Part shown: in pieces, positions 8,323 to 15,180 of the stretch
Position numbering within the stretch: position 1 is the first letter of the stretch
Layout: every line of letters starts with the position of its first letter
From: Clostridium sp. CAG:793
Lineage (GTDB): Bacteria > Bacillota > Clostridia > TANB77 > CAG-508
Length of the DNA stretch: 15,318 nt
NCBI GenBank assembly: GCA_000433915.1
Contig: HF993632.1
Span: 46,377-61,694 of the forward strand
Direction of reading: 5' to 3'
Notes under the pieces: model-generated
What the model saw: only the letters and a program-made list of their open reading frames with translations
The model's database searches: none
Told to the model about the DNA's origin: nothing
Translations under genes and position numbers: made by a program

Positions 8323-10275
8323 TCATTTTCCTATTATATACGGATCACTTTCTGTTCCACTTCCACTTTTGGCTTTAATACCTAAATTTAGTGAGACCAC
8401 TGGTGCTAAGCGATTGTCGTCAGCAGAAGTATTACCATTTGAAAAAAATAACTCATTACCATATAAAATTTCATTAGTTATATTACGAATACCAAAATGT
8501 GCAAATGAATCACTTGAAATGCAGTAAATAAATCGAGAGGCAAGCCAAAATTTTGTCCCTGTTCCAAATATCATATTGTAAAAAATAGAAGTATTGTAGT
8601 ATAAACTTAATTGTGAATTTCCATAATAAGTTTGTACACTTGTCAAGTTTGCAACTGTTTGTCCTGTTGTCTTGGATGTTGCTGGTAAAGCTGTATAAAT
8701 ATTGTCACTTTCTGTTTTTCCTCCAGGATTCAATTTGGATTGAGCAGTTTTATTTGCATCTGATGTTATAACTTGAGTTCCATCTAATATATCACTTACA
8801 TTTACTCCTGAATATTTTTCTTGTGCATATATTTCAGGGTATTGAGCGTTCCTTCCAGAATATTTCTTTGTAGTTCCATATTGTATGGTTCCTGCTTTAT
8901 ATGAGTTTTTAGCAAATTTTCCACTTTCATTCATTTCTGACTCTAAATCTTCTATATTTAAGTGTCTCGCTGTCGCTCCTAAATTAGCATTTCCATATCT
9001 CTTTTTACATATATCATTTAATAAATATACTCCATTATTATAGCCTATTGTACCGGAAAAATATACTGTATTTTGACTACTACTTGGAACTCCAAATATT
9101 TTGGTTATATTTCCATCATTATCAAGCTCCATAATTCTCCATGATGTTGGATCGTATGTTTTATCTATTGTTTGTGCATTACTATATCCGCTTTTGCTTG
9201 AACTCAACTCATATCCAGCAGTAGGTATGTCAGGTTCATATTTAACATAGTCTCCTATTGATATACCTTTTGATATTGTATAAGGATTATTTTTAGAACC
9301 ATTGCCTCCAACAATATTGATAGTTGATTCAAATGCTACAACTGGAGCAATTCTTTTATCTGTTCCACCATTGTAGTTGTTAGAACTAAACATATAATAT
9401 GCCCCAAGGTTACTATTATTAATATTTCTAAAACCAAATGATGAACTAATATAATTAGAACCGCAATCTACATCACGTGATGCTAACCAGAAAGTCGTTC
9501 CTGTTCCATATATCATATTATAAAAATTAGGATCTTTATAATATGACACTAATTGGTCACCACCATATAAAGTTTGAGTACAAGTTAGACTAGTAACAGC
9601 TGACCCTGTTGAATCATTCTCTGTCGCCGTGATATAAACTGGATTACTTTGAGTTCTACCATTTGGATTCATTTTTGACCTAGCTAACGAATTTTTATTA
9701 TCTTTATCATTTATAATCTGGGTTCCATCAATTATATTACTTACTCCAACTCCAGAATATTTTTCTTGTGCATAAATACTTGGATAATTTGCAAAACTTC
9801 CTGTGTATCTTCTAGTTGTCCCATATTGTACTGTTCCTGATTTATAATTATCTCTTGCTGCTATTCCATCATCACTCATCCATGATTCTATATCCTCTAT
9901 TGTTAGACTTTTGGCTACTGCTCCTAGGTTTGAATTACTATATCTATATTCACATATGTCATTTAATAAAAATACACCGTTATTATAGCCTCTTGCTCCA
10001 CCAAATGAGATTGATTTCTGATTATTGTTTGGCACTCCAAATAATTTGGTTATCCTTCTGTTTTCATCTACTTCCATGATTCTCCATTCTGTTGGATCAT
10101 AGCTTGTGTCTATAATTTGATTTTTATTGTATCCACTTTGAGCAGATTTTAAATTATATCCATTGTTTGGTGTATCTGGTTTGTAATTTACATATTCTCC
10201 GATGTGAGGAAACTTTAACTTAATTATATACGTTCTGCTGCTTGAATTACCGACATTATCTTTCGTGGTTAGAAC
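8323..10275 (-). CDS. Cassette 2: headless C-terminus with two tandem variable lectin-like modules
   Basis: A 650-codon open frame that starts at repeat S2 (VLTTKDNVGNSSSRTYIIKL) without a start codon; the ATG at 10077 is inside the first module and is not a credible start. Two homologous modules follow, residues about 24-335 and 337-650. Each has IGDYV-x-Y-P, W-RIM-E-D ... ITK-FGVP, a YNNGV-LLNDIC motif, LNIEDLES, QYGTT, YAQEKYSG, DGTQ-I and finally FWLASR...APVV. The end of each module is the hypervariable stretch of a C-type-lectin-like fold as in DGR target proteins (see the variable-region entries). The scaffold also resembles DUF6273-type surface proteins; I do not recognise a specific gene. 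The product is probably an extracellular ligand-binding tip supplied to a constant head by inversion. The frame is intact throughout, unlike cassettes 3 and 5. Confidence 0.75.
   Translation of the reverse strand, partial: VLTTKDNVGNSSSRTYIIKLKFPHIGEYVNYKPDTPNNGYNLKSAQSGYNKNQIIDTSYDPTEWRIMEVDENRRITKLFGVPNNNQKSISFGGARGYNNGVFLLNDICEYRYSNSNLGAVAKSLTIEDIESWMSDDGIAARDNYKSGTVQYGTTRRYTGSFANYPSIYAQEKYSGVGVSNIIDGTQIINDKDNKNSLARSKMNPNGRTQSNPVYITATENDSTGSAVTSLTCTQTLYGGDQLVSYYKDPNFYNMIYGTGTTFWLASRDVDCGSNYISSSFGFRNINNSNLGAYYMFSSNNYNGGTDKRIAPVVAFESTINIVGGNGSKNNPYTISKGISIGDYVKYEPDIPTAGYELSSSKSGYSNAQTIDKTYDPTSWRIMELDNDGNITKIFGVPSSSQNTVYFSGTIGYNNGVYLLNDICKKRYGNANLGATARHLNIEDLESEMNESGKFAKNSYKAGTIQYGTTKKYSGRNAQYPEIYAQEKYSGVNVSDILDGTQVITSDANKTAQSKLNPGGKTESDNIYTALPATSKTTGQTVANLTSVQTYYGNSQLSLYYNTSIFYNMIFGTGTKFWLASRFIYCISSDSFAHFGIRNITNEILYGNELFFSNGNTSADDNRLAPVVSLNLGIKAKSGSGTESDPYIIGK
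8410..8535 (-). other. DGR-like variable region, cassette 2 second module
   Basis: The stretch from SRFIYC to DDNRLAP aligns with the three other variable regions. Scaffold residues are shared (SR-x3-C, S, F/W-G-x-R, NRLAPVV) while the positions between differ. Differing positions use mostly codons ending in C or T (TTT, ATT, TAC, TGC, AAT, GGT, ACT, GAC), as adenine mutagenesis of AAC/AAT templates would leave. Base composition is close to its surroundings, so it may be an old, no longer mutated copy. Confidence 0.5.
9349..9477 (-). other. DGR-like variable region, cassette 2 first module
   Basis: The stretch from SRDVDC to DKRIAP occupies the same place as the other variable regions. Its variable codons are nearly all NNT or NNC (GAT, GAT, TGC, AAT, TAT, ATT, AGT, AAC, AAC, TAC), though a few (GCA, ACA) break the rule. 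It is the most diverged of the four in scaffold (IAPVVAF) and has ordinary base composition. Confidence 0.45.
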
Positions 10276-10276
10276 A
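10254..10276 (-). repeat. Recombination-site repeat S2 (minus orientation)
   Basis: The same 23-bp repeat as S1 and S3, inverted. Identity with S1 stops after AATG on the coding side (then TCGG instead of CTCA) and after one further base (C, shared with S1 but not S3) on the other side. This limits the likely crossover region to these 23 bp. The cassette 2 frame enters at its GTT codon, exactly as in S1. Confidence 0.85.
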
Positions 10277-10355
10277 GATAAAAAAATAAAAATAATAGAT
10301 TTTTATTAAAAAAATGATATACTAAGAATAAGATTATTTATAATGGAGGTTTAAT

Positions 10356-10580
10356 ATGTCTATTGAAAAACAAAAATTATATAATGAAATTGAAACTTTA
10401 CCAGAAGAACTTACTAATCAAGTTATAAATTTTATTGAATATTTAAAGTTGTCATATGCAGATACAAAATCTGATAATAGTATAACTATCAAAAATAAAC
10501 TTCAAAAGGGAATTGATGACATTAATACTAATAAAAAATGTTCACTTGAAGATTTATTTAAAAATTTAGAAAATATATAA
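10356..10580 (+). CDS. Small DUF2281-like protein (possible antitoxin)
   Basis: A 74-residue acidic, helical protein. ATG at 10356 has a strong GGAGG ribosome binding site 7 nt upstream. The N-terminal pattern MSIEKQKLYNEIETLPEELT followed by NQVINFIEYLK resembles the DUF2281 family, often found in antitoxin-like proteins of type II systems. The remainder (about residues 36-74) is a variable linker with a short LEDLFKNLE end. No toxin-sized ORF follows; the next gene is the large ATPase after 146 bp with its own promoter. Family assignment is from memory of the pattern and is moderate; function is not established. Confidence 0.6.
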   Translation: MSIEKQKLYNEIETLPEELTNQVINFIEYLKLSYADTKSDNSITIKNKLQKGIDDINTNKKCSLEDLFKNLENI

Positions 10581-10593
10581 ATTGGAAAAATAA

Positions 10594-10665
10594 AAAAGTC
10601 GTTAGAAAGATGTGCAATGTATGTCCAAAAGTCATTAGAAAAATGTGCGAAAATATTAAAAAGTC
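10594..10665 (+). repeat. Three direct repeats upstream of the ATPase promoter
   Basis: AAAAGTCGTTAGAAAGATGT (10594, continuing GC) and AAAAGTCATTAGAAAAATGT (10627, continuing GC) are near-identical 22-mers 33 bp apart. A third, partial copy, AAAAGTCGTTTGA, starts at 10659 and runs into the -35 box. Spacing of 32-33 bp is about three helical turns, which suits operator sites for a regulator binding one DNA face. Repeats are seen; an operator role is inferred. Confidence 0.6.
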
Positions 10666-10667
10666 GT

Positions 10668-10696
10668 TTGATTTTAGTACAAAACTATGTTATAAT
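10668..10696 (+). promoter_or_regulatory. Promoter of the ATPase gene
   Basis: TTGATT (10668-10673), 17-bp spacer, perfect TATAAT (10691-10696), then a ribosome binding site (AAAAGGTG) and ATG at 10727. The -35 is embedded in the third direct repeat, so a protein bound there would block polymerase. Confidence 0.8.
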
Positions 10697-10726
10697 AGTT
10701 AATGTAAAGGAAAAGGTGATAAATTT

Positions 10727-12034
10727 ATGTATAGAAATAAGATTGAAGAATTAAAAAAGTGGAAAAATTCACTCAATAGAAAGCCTTTAATCATAAGAGG
10801 TGCAAGACAAGTTGGCAAGACTTGGCTTATGAAAGAATTTGGAAATAAATTCTATGACAAATGTGCATATATTAATTTCGACGATAATAGTAGAATGGAT
10901 AAATTATTTGATGGAGATTTTGACTTAGAAAGAATAATACAAGGTCTGAAGATAGAGTCAGGAGTAAACATAGAGCCTGAAAATACATTGATAATTCTTG
11001 ATGAAATTCAAGAAACTCCAAAAGCATTGAAAGCATTAAAATATTTTTGCGAAAATGCAAGACAGTATCATATAATTTCAGCCGGTTCATTATTAGGAGT
11101 TGCAATTCATGAAGGAACTTCATTTCCTGTTGGAAAAGTTGACTTTTTAGACCTAATGCCATTAAGTTTCTTTGAATTTCTAGAAGCTTTAGGAGAAGAT
11201 GAAATCCTAAAATTATTAGAAAAAAATGATTTTAAAATGATAGATGTATTTAATAGCAAATTAAAAGAATACTTAAAATTGTATTACTATGTTGGAGGGA
11301 TGCCAGAAGTCGTAAGTGCCTATACTATAAACAAGGACTTACAAGAAGTTAGAAAGATCCAGAAAGAGTTATTAGATGCTTATGAACAAGATTTTTCAAA
11401 ACATGCGCCTAGTAATATTGTACCAAGAATAAGGCAACTATGGCATAACATACCGACACAGCTTGCAAGAGAAAATAAAAAGTTTATATATGGACTAATA
11501 AAAGAAGGCGCAAGAGCAAGAGAATATGAAATTGCACTATCATGGCTAATTGACTGTGGAATTGTATACCAAGTAAATAGAATAAACAATTGTAAAATTC
11601 CACTATCTGCATATCAAGATTTTAATGCATTTAAACTTTATATGCTTGACGTTGGACTACTCGCTGCAATGGCTGGAATAGATGATAAAACTCTTTTAAA
11701 TGGAAATGATATATTTGAAGAATTCAAAGGTAGCTTAACTGAACAATACGTATTATGCCAATTAAAACAATGCACAGATCTTGACGTATTTTATTGGTCA
11801 TCAGAAAGAGGAACTGCAGAAGTTGACTTTATAACTCAAATTGACGGAAAGAATGTTCCAATAGAAGTCAAAGCAAATGAAAATTTACAAGCAAAAAGTT
11901 TAAAAACGTTTATTCAAAAGTATAAAACCTCGACAAATGTACGAACTTCAATGTCAAAATATAGAAAAGAAGATTGGCTTATTAATATTCCACTGTATAG
12001 CATTGGAAATATTAAAACGATAACTAATATGTAA
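10727..12034 (+). CDS. AAA-family ATPase with DUF4143 C-terminal domain
   Basis: A 435-residue protein of the AAA_14/DUF4143 family, common and largely uncharacterised in anaerobic bacteria and archaea. The N-terminal P-loop domain has Walker A G25-ARQVGKT32, Walker B LIILDE (88-93) and a SAGS strand at 118-121, inside the pattern NTLIILDEIQETPKALKALK. The C-terminal DUF4143 part ends with GTAEVDF (near residues 363-369) and PIEVKAN, which resembles a PD-(D/E)XK nuclease core (E, D, E-x-K). Length is typical, so it appears intact. It has its own promoter and three upstream repeats. It lies between the two convergent cassette pairs, and I see no evidence that it acts on them; it may be an inserted or hitchhiking gene. 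Function unknown. Confidence 0.88.
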   Translation: MYRNKIEELKKWKNSLNRKPLIIRGARQVGKTWLMKEFGNKFYDKCAYINFDDNSRMDKLFDGDFDLERIIQGLKIESGVNIEPENTLIILDEIQETPKALKALKYFCENARQYHIISAGSLLGVAIHEGTSFPVGKVDFLDLMPLSFFEFLEALGEDEILKLLEKNDFKMIDVFNSKLKEYLKLYYYVGGMPEVVSAYTINKDLQEVRKIQKELLDAYEQDFSKHAPSNIVPRIRQLWHNIPTQLARENKKFIYGLIKEGARAREYEIALSWLIDCGIVYQVNRINNCKIPLSAYQDFNAFKLYMLDVGLLAAMAGIDDKTLLNGNDIFEEFKGSLTEQYVLCQLKQCTDLDVFYWSSERGTAEVDFITQIDGKNVPIEVKANENLQAKSLKTFIQKYKTSTNVRTSMSKYRKEDWLINIPLYSIGNIKTITNM

Positions 12035-12260
12035 AATTAATATACCCTAAATAGAAATAAATGTATGTTGATTACAAAATGCATAAATTGAGTCGAAAAT
12101 AAATAATTTATAATAATCTCTTTATATTTTAATTTCAGAATAATAACGTATTTACAAAACTTATTTAATAATTATTTTTTATATTAATTTACTTCAATGA
12201 AGATTTTTGCACTTTTTCCCGAAAATCTTCATTGAAAAATTTATATTATTATAATTTATT
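12035..12260. other. AT-rich spacer with perfect 15-bp inverted repeat
   Basis: No gene is evident. The notable element is TTCAATGAAGATTTT at 12193-12207, perfectly inverted at 12222-12236, with a 14-nt loop. No T-run follows on either strand, so it is unlikely to be an intrinsic terminator. It ends 24 bp before repeat S3. It might be a protein-binding site or a scar of an older insertion. Confidence 0.5.
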
Positions 12261-12283
12261 TGTTCTAACCACGAAAGATAATG
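12261..12283 (+). repeat. Recombination-site repeat S3 (plus orientation)
   Basis: Identical to S1 over 45 bp (12261-12305), then diverging (AGAACATATAC versus AGAACGTACAC). The left flank is unrelated to that of S1. Cassette 3 enters in the same frame (GTT CTA ACC). A TTG at 12232 lies upstream in frame, but it falls within an inverted-repeat arm and lacks a ribosome binding site. Confidence 0.85.
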
Positions 12284-13189
12284 CTCAGAATACAGCAACG
12301 AGAACATATACAATAAAGTTAAGATTTCCGCATATAGGAGACTACATTGATTATTCACCTTCTTTATCTAATAGTTATAACTTATATGCTATTTACTCTG
12401 GTTATAATCAAAACCAGCTAATATCTCAGGATACATCATTAAAATGGAGAATCTTCGACTTTAATAATGGAAAATATATTGATGTTATAAGTGATCGAGT
12501 TACGAATAGTCCTTTATATTTAAATTATATCCAAGGATATAATAATGGGGTCTATATTCTTAATAATATATGCGAACAGTTATATAGTAATAATGAAAAA
12601 AATATAAAAGCAAGAAGTGTAAATCTAATAGACATAGAAAAAAATTTGACAGATACGGGATTTTCCGTTAGAAATGCTCATATATGCGATAATATAACAT
12701 ATGGTAGTTTACATACGTATACGTTGAATAGCTATTACCCATCAGAATATTCTAAGCACCCTGACTCAGGAATAAATACAACTAATATTTATAAGCCTGA
12801 TATATTAAAAACAGTTGATCCATATAAAGATAGTGCAGAATATTCAAATAGTTTTGTGTCAAGTTCTTTACGGTCACGCTAATAATGGAGGATTAACCGT
12901 TACCAAAACATTCTACACGCTTCCAATTAATGAGGCTAATTTAGGAAAAACATCACAATTATTATACAGTGATGAATATTATTGGATATCTGCAACTTTG
13001 ACTGAAACCACATCTAATGCTGCTCTATTAGGAATTAGAATGGCTGGTCCACAAATATCTGGACACTATACTTTTAGTTCTAATAATTATTACGATACGA
13101 AAGGAGAATATCTAAGACCTATTGTATCATTATCTAGTGAATATATAGAAATGTTTGACGCAGAAAATAATATTTGGAAAATTAAATAA
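12262..13189 (+). pseudogene. Cassette 3: lectin-like module C-terminus, frameshifted
   Basis: Starts at S3 (VLTTKDNAQNTATRTYTIKL, then RFPHIGDYIDY) and follows the module plan of the other cassettes: W-RIFDFN, QGYNNGVYILNNICEQLYSN, RSVNLIDIEKNL, and a diverged FWLASR equivalent (YYWISATLTETTSN ... RPIVSLS). The frame is broken near 12852-12855, where a TTTT run would have to lose one T to join ...AEYSNS to LCQVLYGHANN, which aligns with the T-C-T-Q-T-LYG stretch of its relatives. As it stands, translation ends at 12882 before the lectin-like end. The run is short, so this may be fixed decay, a sequencing error or phase variation. Its variable segment lacks the SR-x3-C motif and does not show a clear DGR pattern. 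Confidence 0.7.
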
Positions 13190-13194
13190 AATAT

Positions 13195-13239
13195 AAAAAA
13201 GAATTCTAATTCGTATATGCGGAAAAAGAATTCTTTTTT
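13195..13239. terminator. Bidirectional terminator between cassettes 3 and 4
   Basis: AAAAAAGAATTC (13195-13206) and GAATTCTTTTTT (13228-13239) form a perfect 12-bp stem with a 21-nt loop and end in T-runs on both strands. It lies just after the cassette 3 stop and ahead of the cassette 4 stop, so it serves both convergent cassettes. From 13240 to 13337 I see nothing further. Confidence 0.75.
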
Positions 13240-13337
13240 GTGTACTTGTACTAAAATTTTACATTTGACTGATAATTTATATTAGAAAAATGCTTGGTAA
13301 ATATTAATGACATTAACTAATTTGGAGTGAAACAGAT

Positions 13338-14354
13338 TTATTTTTCTAATATATATGGTTCATTTATTGTTCCACTTCCACTCTTTATTTGAATTCCAGA
13401 AGATATATAAACTACAGGTGTTAAATGGTTATCATAGCTACGACTACCATCAGAGGCAAAAAAATTCAGACCTCCCAAAGCATTGCCATCGACCTTTCGA
13501 ATACCCCAATACACATATGAATCACCTGAAAGGCAGCCAGTATAGCGCGATGCAATCCAGAAATTTGTATCAGTTCCAAATATCATATTATAGAAGTCTA
13601 TATCATTAAAGTATGAATTAGATGTATTACCCCAATAATAATATGTTTGCGTACACGTTAGAACATTTGAGGCTAACTGAGTTGTCTCTGACGTTGTTGG
13701 TAAAGTTTTATATATGTTATCACTTCCTATTTTTCCATTTGGATTCATTTTAGCCTGTGCTATTATGTCTATGTTTCCAGCAATAATTTGTGTTCCATTT
13801 GATACATTACTTATATTTGTTCCAGAATATTTTTCGTGTGCATATATTGATGGATATTGTATATTACTTCCTGTAAATGTTTTTGTTGTTCCATATTGTA
13901 TACTATTATTATAGTATCCTTTATTTTCATTTCTTTTTACTATTCCTGTAGCACTCATTCCTAATTCTATATCTTCTATATTTAAACTCCTTGCTGTTGT
14001 TCCTAAGATTGCATTTCCATATCTCGTTTTGCATATATCATTTAATAAATATACTCCATTATTATATCCAATTGGTCCTTTAAACCATACTGTACTCTTA
14101 TTTTCAGTTGTAGATCCAAATAATTTTGTTATATTGCCTAATTCATTTATATCCATTATTCTCCATTCTGTTGGATCATAGCTTGTATCTATAATTTGAT
14201 CTTTATCATATCCACTGTAGATAGCTTTTAGGGTATAAGTTGAGTTGATATTATCAGGTATATATTGAACATAGTCTCCTATTTTCAACTTGGCGATATA
14301 TATTATATACGTTTTACTGCTTGAATTTCCGACTATATCTTTTGTGGTTAGAAC
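13338..14354 (-). CDS. Cassette 4: headless C-terminus with one variable lectin-like module
   Basis: A 338-codon intact frame starting at S4 (VLTTKDIVGNSSSKTYIIYI), with no start codon or ribosome binding site; a TTG at 14288 is not credible. One module follows: KIGDYVQYIPDN, YDPTEWRIMDINELGNITKL, YNNGVYLLNDICKTRYGN, RSLNIEDIELGM, YPSIYAHEKYSG, then FWIASRYTGC ... NHLTPVVYI and the end motif KSGSGTINEPYILEK. It is closest in plan to cassette 5 and to the second module of cassette 2. The likely role is an alternative ligand-binding tip brought onto a constant surface protein by inversion or recombination at S4. It is convergent with cassette 3 and shares its terminator. Not recognised as a named gene. 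Confidence 0.75.
   Translation of the reverse strand, partial: VLTTKDIVGNSSSKTYIIYIAKLKIGDYVQYIPDNINSTYTLKAIYSGYDKDQIIDTSYDPTEWRIMDINELGNITKLFGSTTENKSTVWFKGPIGYNNGVYLLNDICKTRYGNAILGTTARSLNIEDIELGMSATGIVKRNENKGYYNNSIQYGTTKTFTGSNIQYPSIYAHEKYSGTNISNVSNGTQIIAGNIDIIAQAKMNPNGKIGSDNIYKTLPTTSETTQLASNVLTCTQTYYYWGNTSNSYFNDIDFYNMIFGTDTNFWIASRYTGCLSGDSYVYWGIRKVDGNALGGLNFFASDGSRSYDNHLTPVVYISSGIQIKSGSGTINEPYILEK
13425..13547 (-). other. DGR-like variable region, cassette 4
   Basis: The stretch from SRYTGC to DNHLTP. Variable codons are mainly NNT/NNC (TAT, ACT, GGC, TGC, CTT, GGT, GAT, TAT, GAT, GGC, AAT, GGT, AGT, CGT, AGC, TAT, GAT, AAC, CAT), while scaffold positions match the other cassettes. GC content is visibly higher than in the flanking coding sequence. 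Confidence 0.55.
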
Positions 14355-14355
14355 A
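14333..14355 (-). repeat. Recombination-site repeat S4 (minus orientation, diverged)
   Basis: Shares TGTTCTAACCAC exactly with S1-S3, then has AAAAGATATAG with three differences over the 23 bp. The cassette 4 frame enters as in the others. The left flank again differs from all other sites. The changes could reduce its recombination efficiency. Confidence 0.75.
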
Positions 14356-14436
14356 TGAAGATAGAAATTTAATAATCATATAACAATTTATAGACTAGCT
14401 TTAAGATGTGAGTAATTTAACTTCTAAGTAAAAAAA

Positions 14437-14477
14437 TAAATCAGAATTGAAAGATTTTATCTATCAATTCTGATTTA
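14437..14477 (-). terminator. Terminator after cassette 5
   Basis: TAAATCAGAATTGA (14437-14450) and TCAATTCTGATTTA (14464-14477) form a perfect 14-bp stem; on the minus strand it is followed by TTATTTTTTT. It ends transcription arriving from cassette 5. The stretch between it and S4 (14356-14436) shows no gene. Confidence 0.82.
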
Positions 14478-14617
14478 AATTATTATATTTAATGCAACTT
14501 AAAATTTGTAAATTGATTACTAAATTATTTTTATTTTCCTATTACATAAGGATCATCTTCTGTTCCACTTCCACTCTTTATTTGGACTCCAGAGCCTAGA
14601 GAAACTGCGGGCGCAAG

Positions 14618-14743
14618 ACGATTGCCGTAGCTATACCTGCGGCCGTTCGAAAGGTACAAGCTAAAGCTGGCCAAGGCACTGCTGTTGACAAAGCGAAGAC
14701 CGAAAATCGCATACGAATTGCTTGAATAGCAGTTGACGCAGCG
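14618..14743 (-). other. GC-rich DGR-type variable region, cassette 5
   Basis: From SRCVNC to GNRLAP. Bases 14601-14757 are about 53% G+C by hand count, in a gene otherwise near 30%. Variable codons are almost all NNC/NNT: TGC, AAC, TGC, TAT, AGC, AAT, TAT, ATT, TTT, AAC, AGC, AGT, GCC, AGC, TTT, AGC, TAC, AAC, GGC, CGC, TAT, AGC, TAC, GGC, AAT, CGT. This is the footprint of adenine-directed mutagenesis from a template of AAC/AAT codons. The sharp composition edges suggest a cassette copied from a template repeat kept elsewhere. Confidence 0.72.
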
Positions 14744-14944
14744 CGACGCAAGCCAAAAATATGTTTCAGTTCCAAATATCATATTATGGAAATTTGTATC
14801 ATCAAAATATGAACTTGGTGTACTACTAAAATAGTAATATGTTTTTGTACATGTTAAAGTTGTTGCATCTGTTTTTGATGTATCTGTTGTTGCTGCTGTG
14901 TATACATCTTCACTTTGTGTTTTTCCACTTGGATTCATTTTTGC

Positions 14945-15180
14945 TTGTGCCGTTGTATCCACACTTCCTGTTATAACCTGTGTTCCATCTGTTACATCAC
15001 TTACATCTACTCCTGAATATTTCTCTTGTGCATATATTGCTGGGTATTTTGTATAGCTTTGCTTGTGCTGTTGCATCTGCACTATCTGTTATAACTTGTG
15101 TTCCATCTGCTACATCACTTACATTTATTCCTGAATATTTCTCTTGTGCATATATTGCTGGGTATTTTGTATATCTTGTA
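14945..15180 (-). repeat. 118-bp imperfect tandem duplication in cassette 5
   Basis: Two adjacent copies of the stretch coding YTKYPAIYAQEKYSG through DGTQVIT to TAQAK; for example CTGAATATTTCTC occurs at 15013 and 15131. Copies differ by several substitutions. The junction lies near 15056-15070 next to TTTGCTTGT, which also occurs at the other end of the unit. Confidence 0.8.

Larger units (their letters stand above)
6623..10276. mobile_element. Putative invertible segment I (cassettes 1 and 2)
   Basis: A 3.65-kb unit bounded by inverted copies of the 23-bp repeat (S1 plus, S2 minus). Inside are two convergent headless coding cassettes sharing a central terminator. This is the layout of R64 shufflon segments, where each invertible piece carries two alternative C-termini in opposite orientation. 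Inversion itself is inferred from geometry and the adjacent recombinase. Confidence 0.65.
12261..14355. mobile_element. Putative invertible segment II (cassettes 3 and 4)
   Basis: A second 2.1-kb unit bounded by inverted repeats (S3 plus, S4 minus) containing two convergent headless cassettes and a shared central terminator, the same plan as segment I. The plus-side repeat in both segments encodes AQNTATRTYTIK and the minus-side repeat VGNSSS-R/K-TYIIK. The two segments probably arose by duplication of one unit. Confidence 0.6.

Noticed and set aside
10594..10665. CRISPR array
   Set aside because: Only two full and one partial imperfect repeat, with AT-rich spacers of about 11 bp and no cas genes.
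12232..12234. TTG start upstream of cassette 3
   Set aside because: No ribosome binding site, it overlaps an inverted-repeat arm, and the upstream residues are AT-rich noise unlike any other cassette.
6623..14355. Integron attC sites (GTT and AAC are present in the repeat)
   Set aside because: The repeats lie inside coding sequence, alternate in orientation and lack the long imperfect palindrome of attC; the recombinase shows no obvious integron-integrase insertion.
15080..15082. GTG start of a separate gene within cassette 5
   Set aside because: The frame begins at the duplication junction and its content is the continuation of the module; no ribosome binding site is present.
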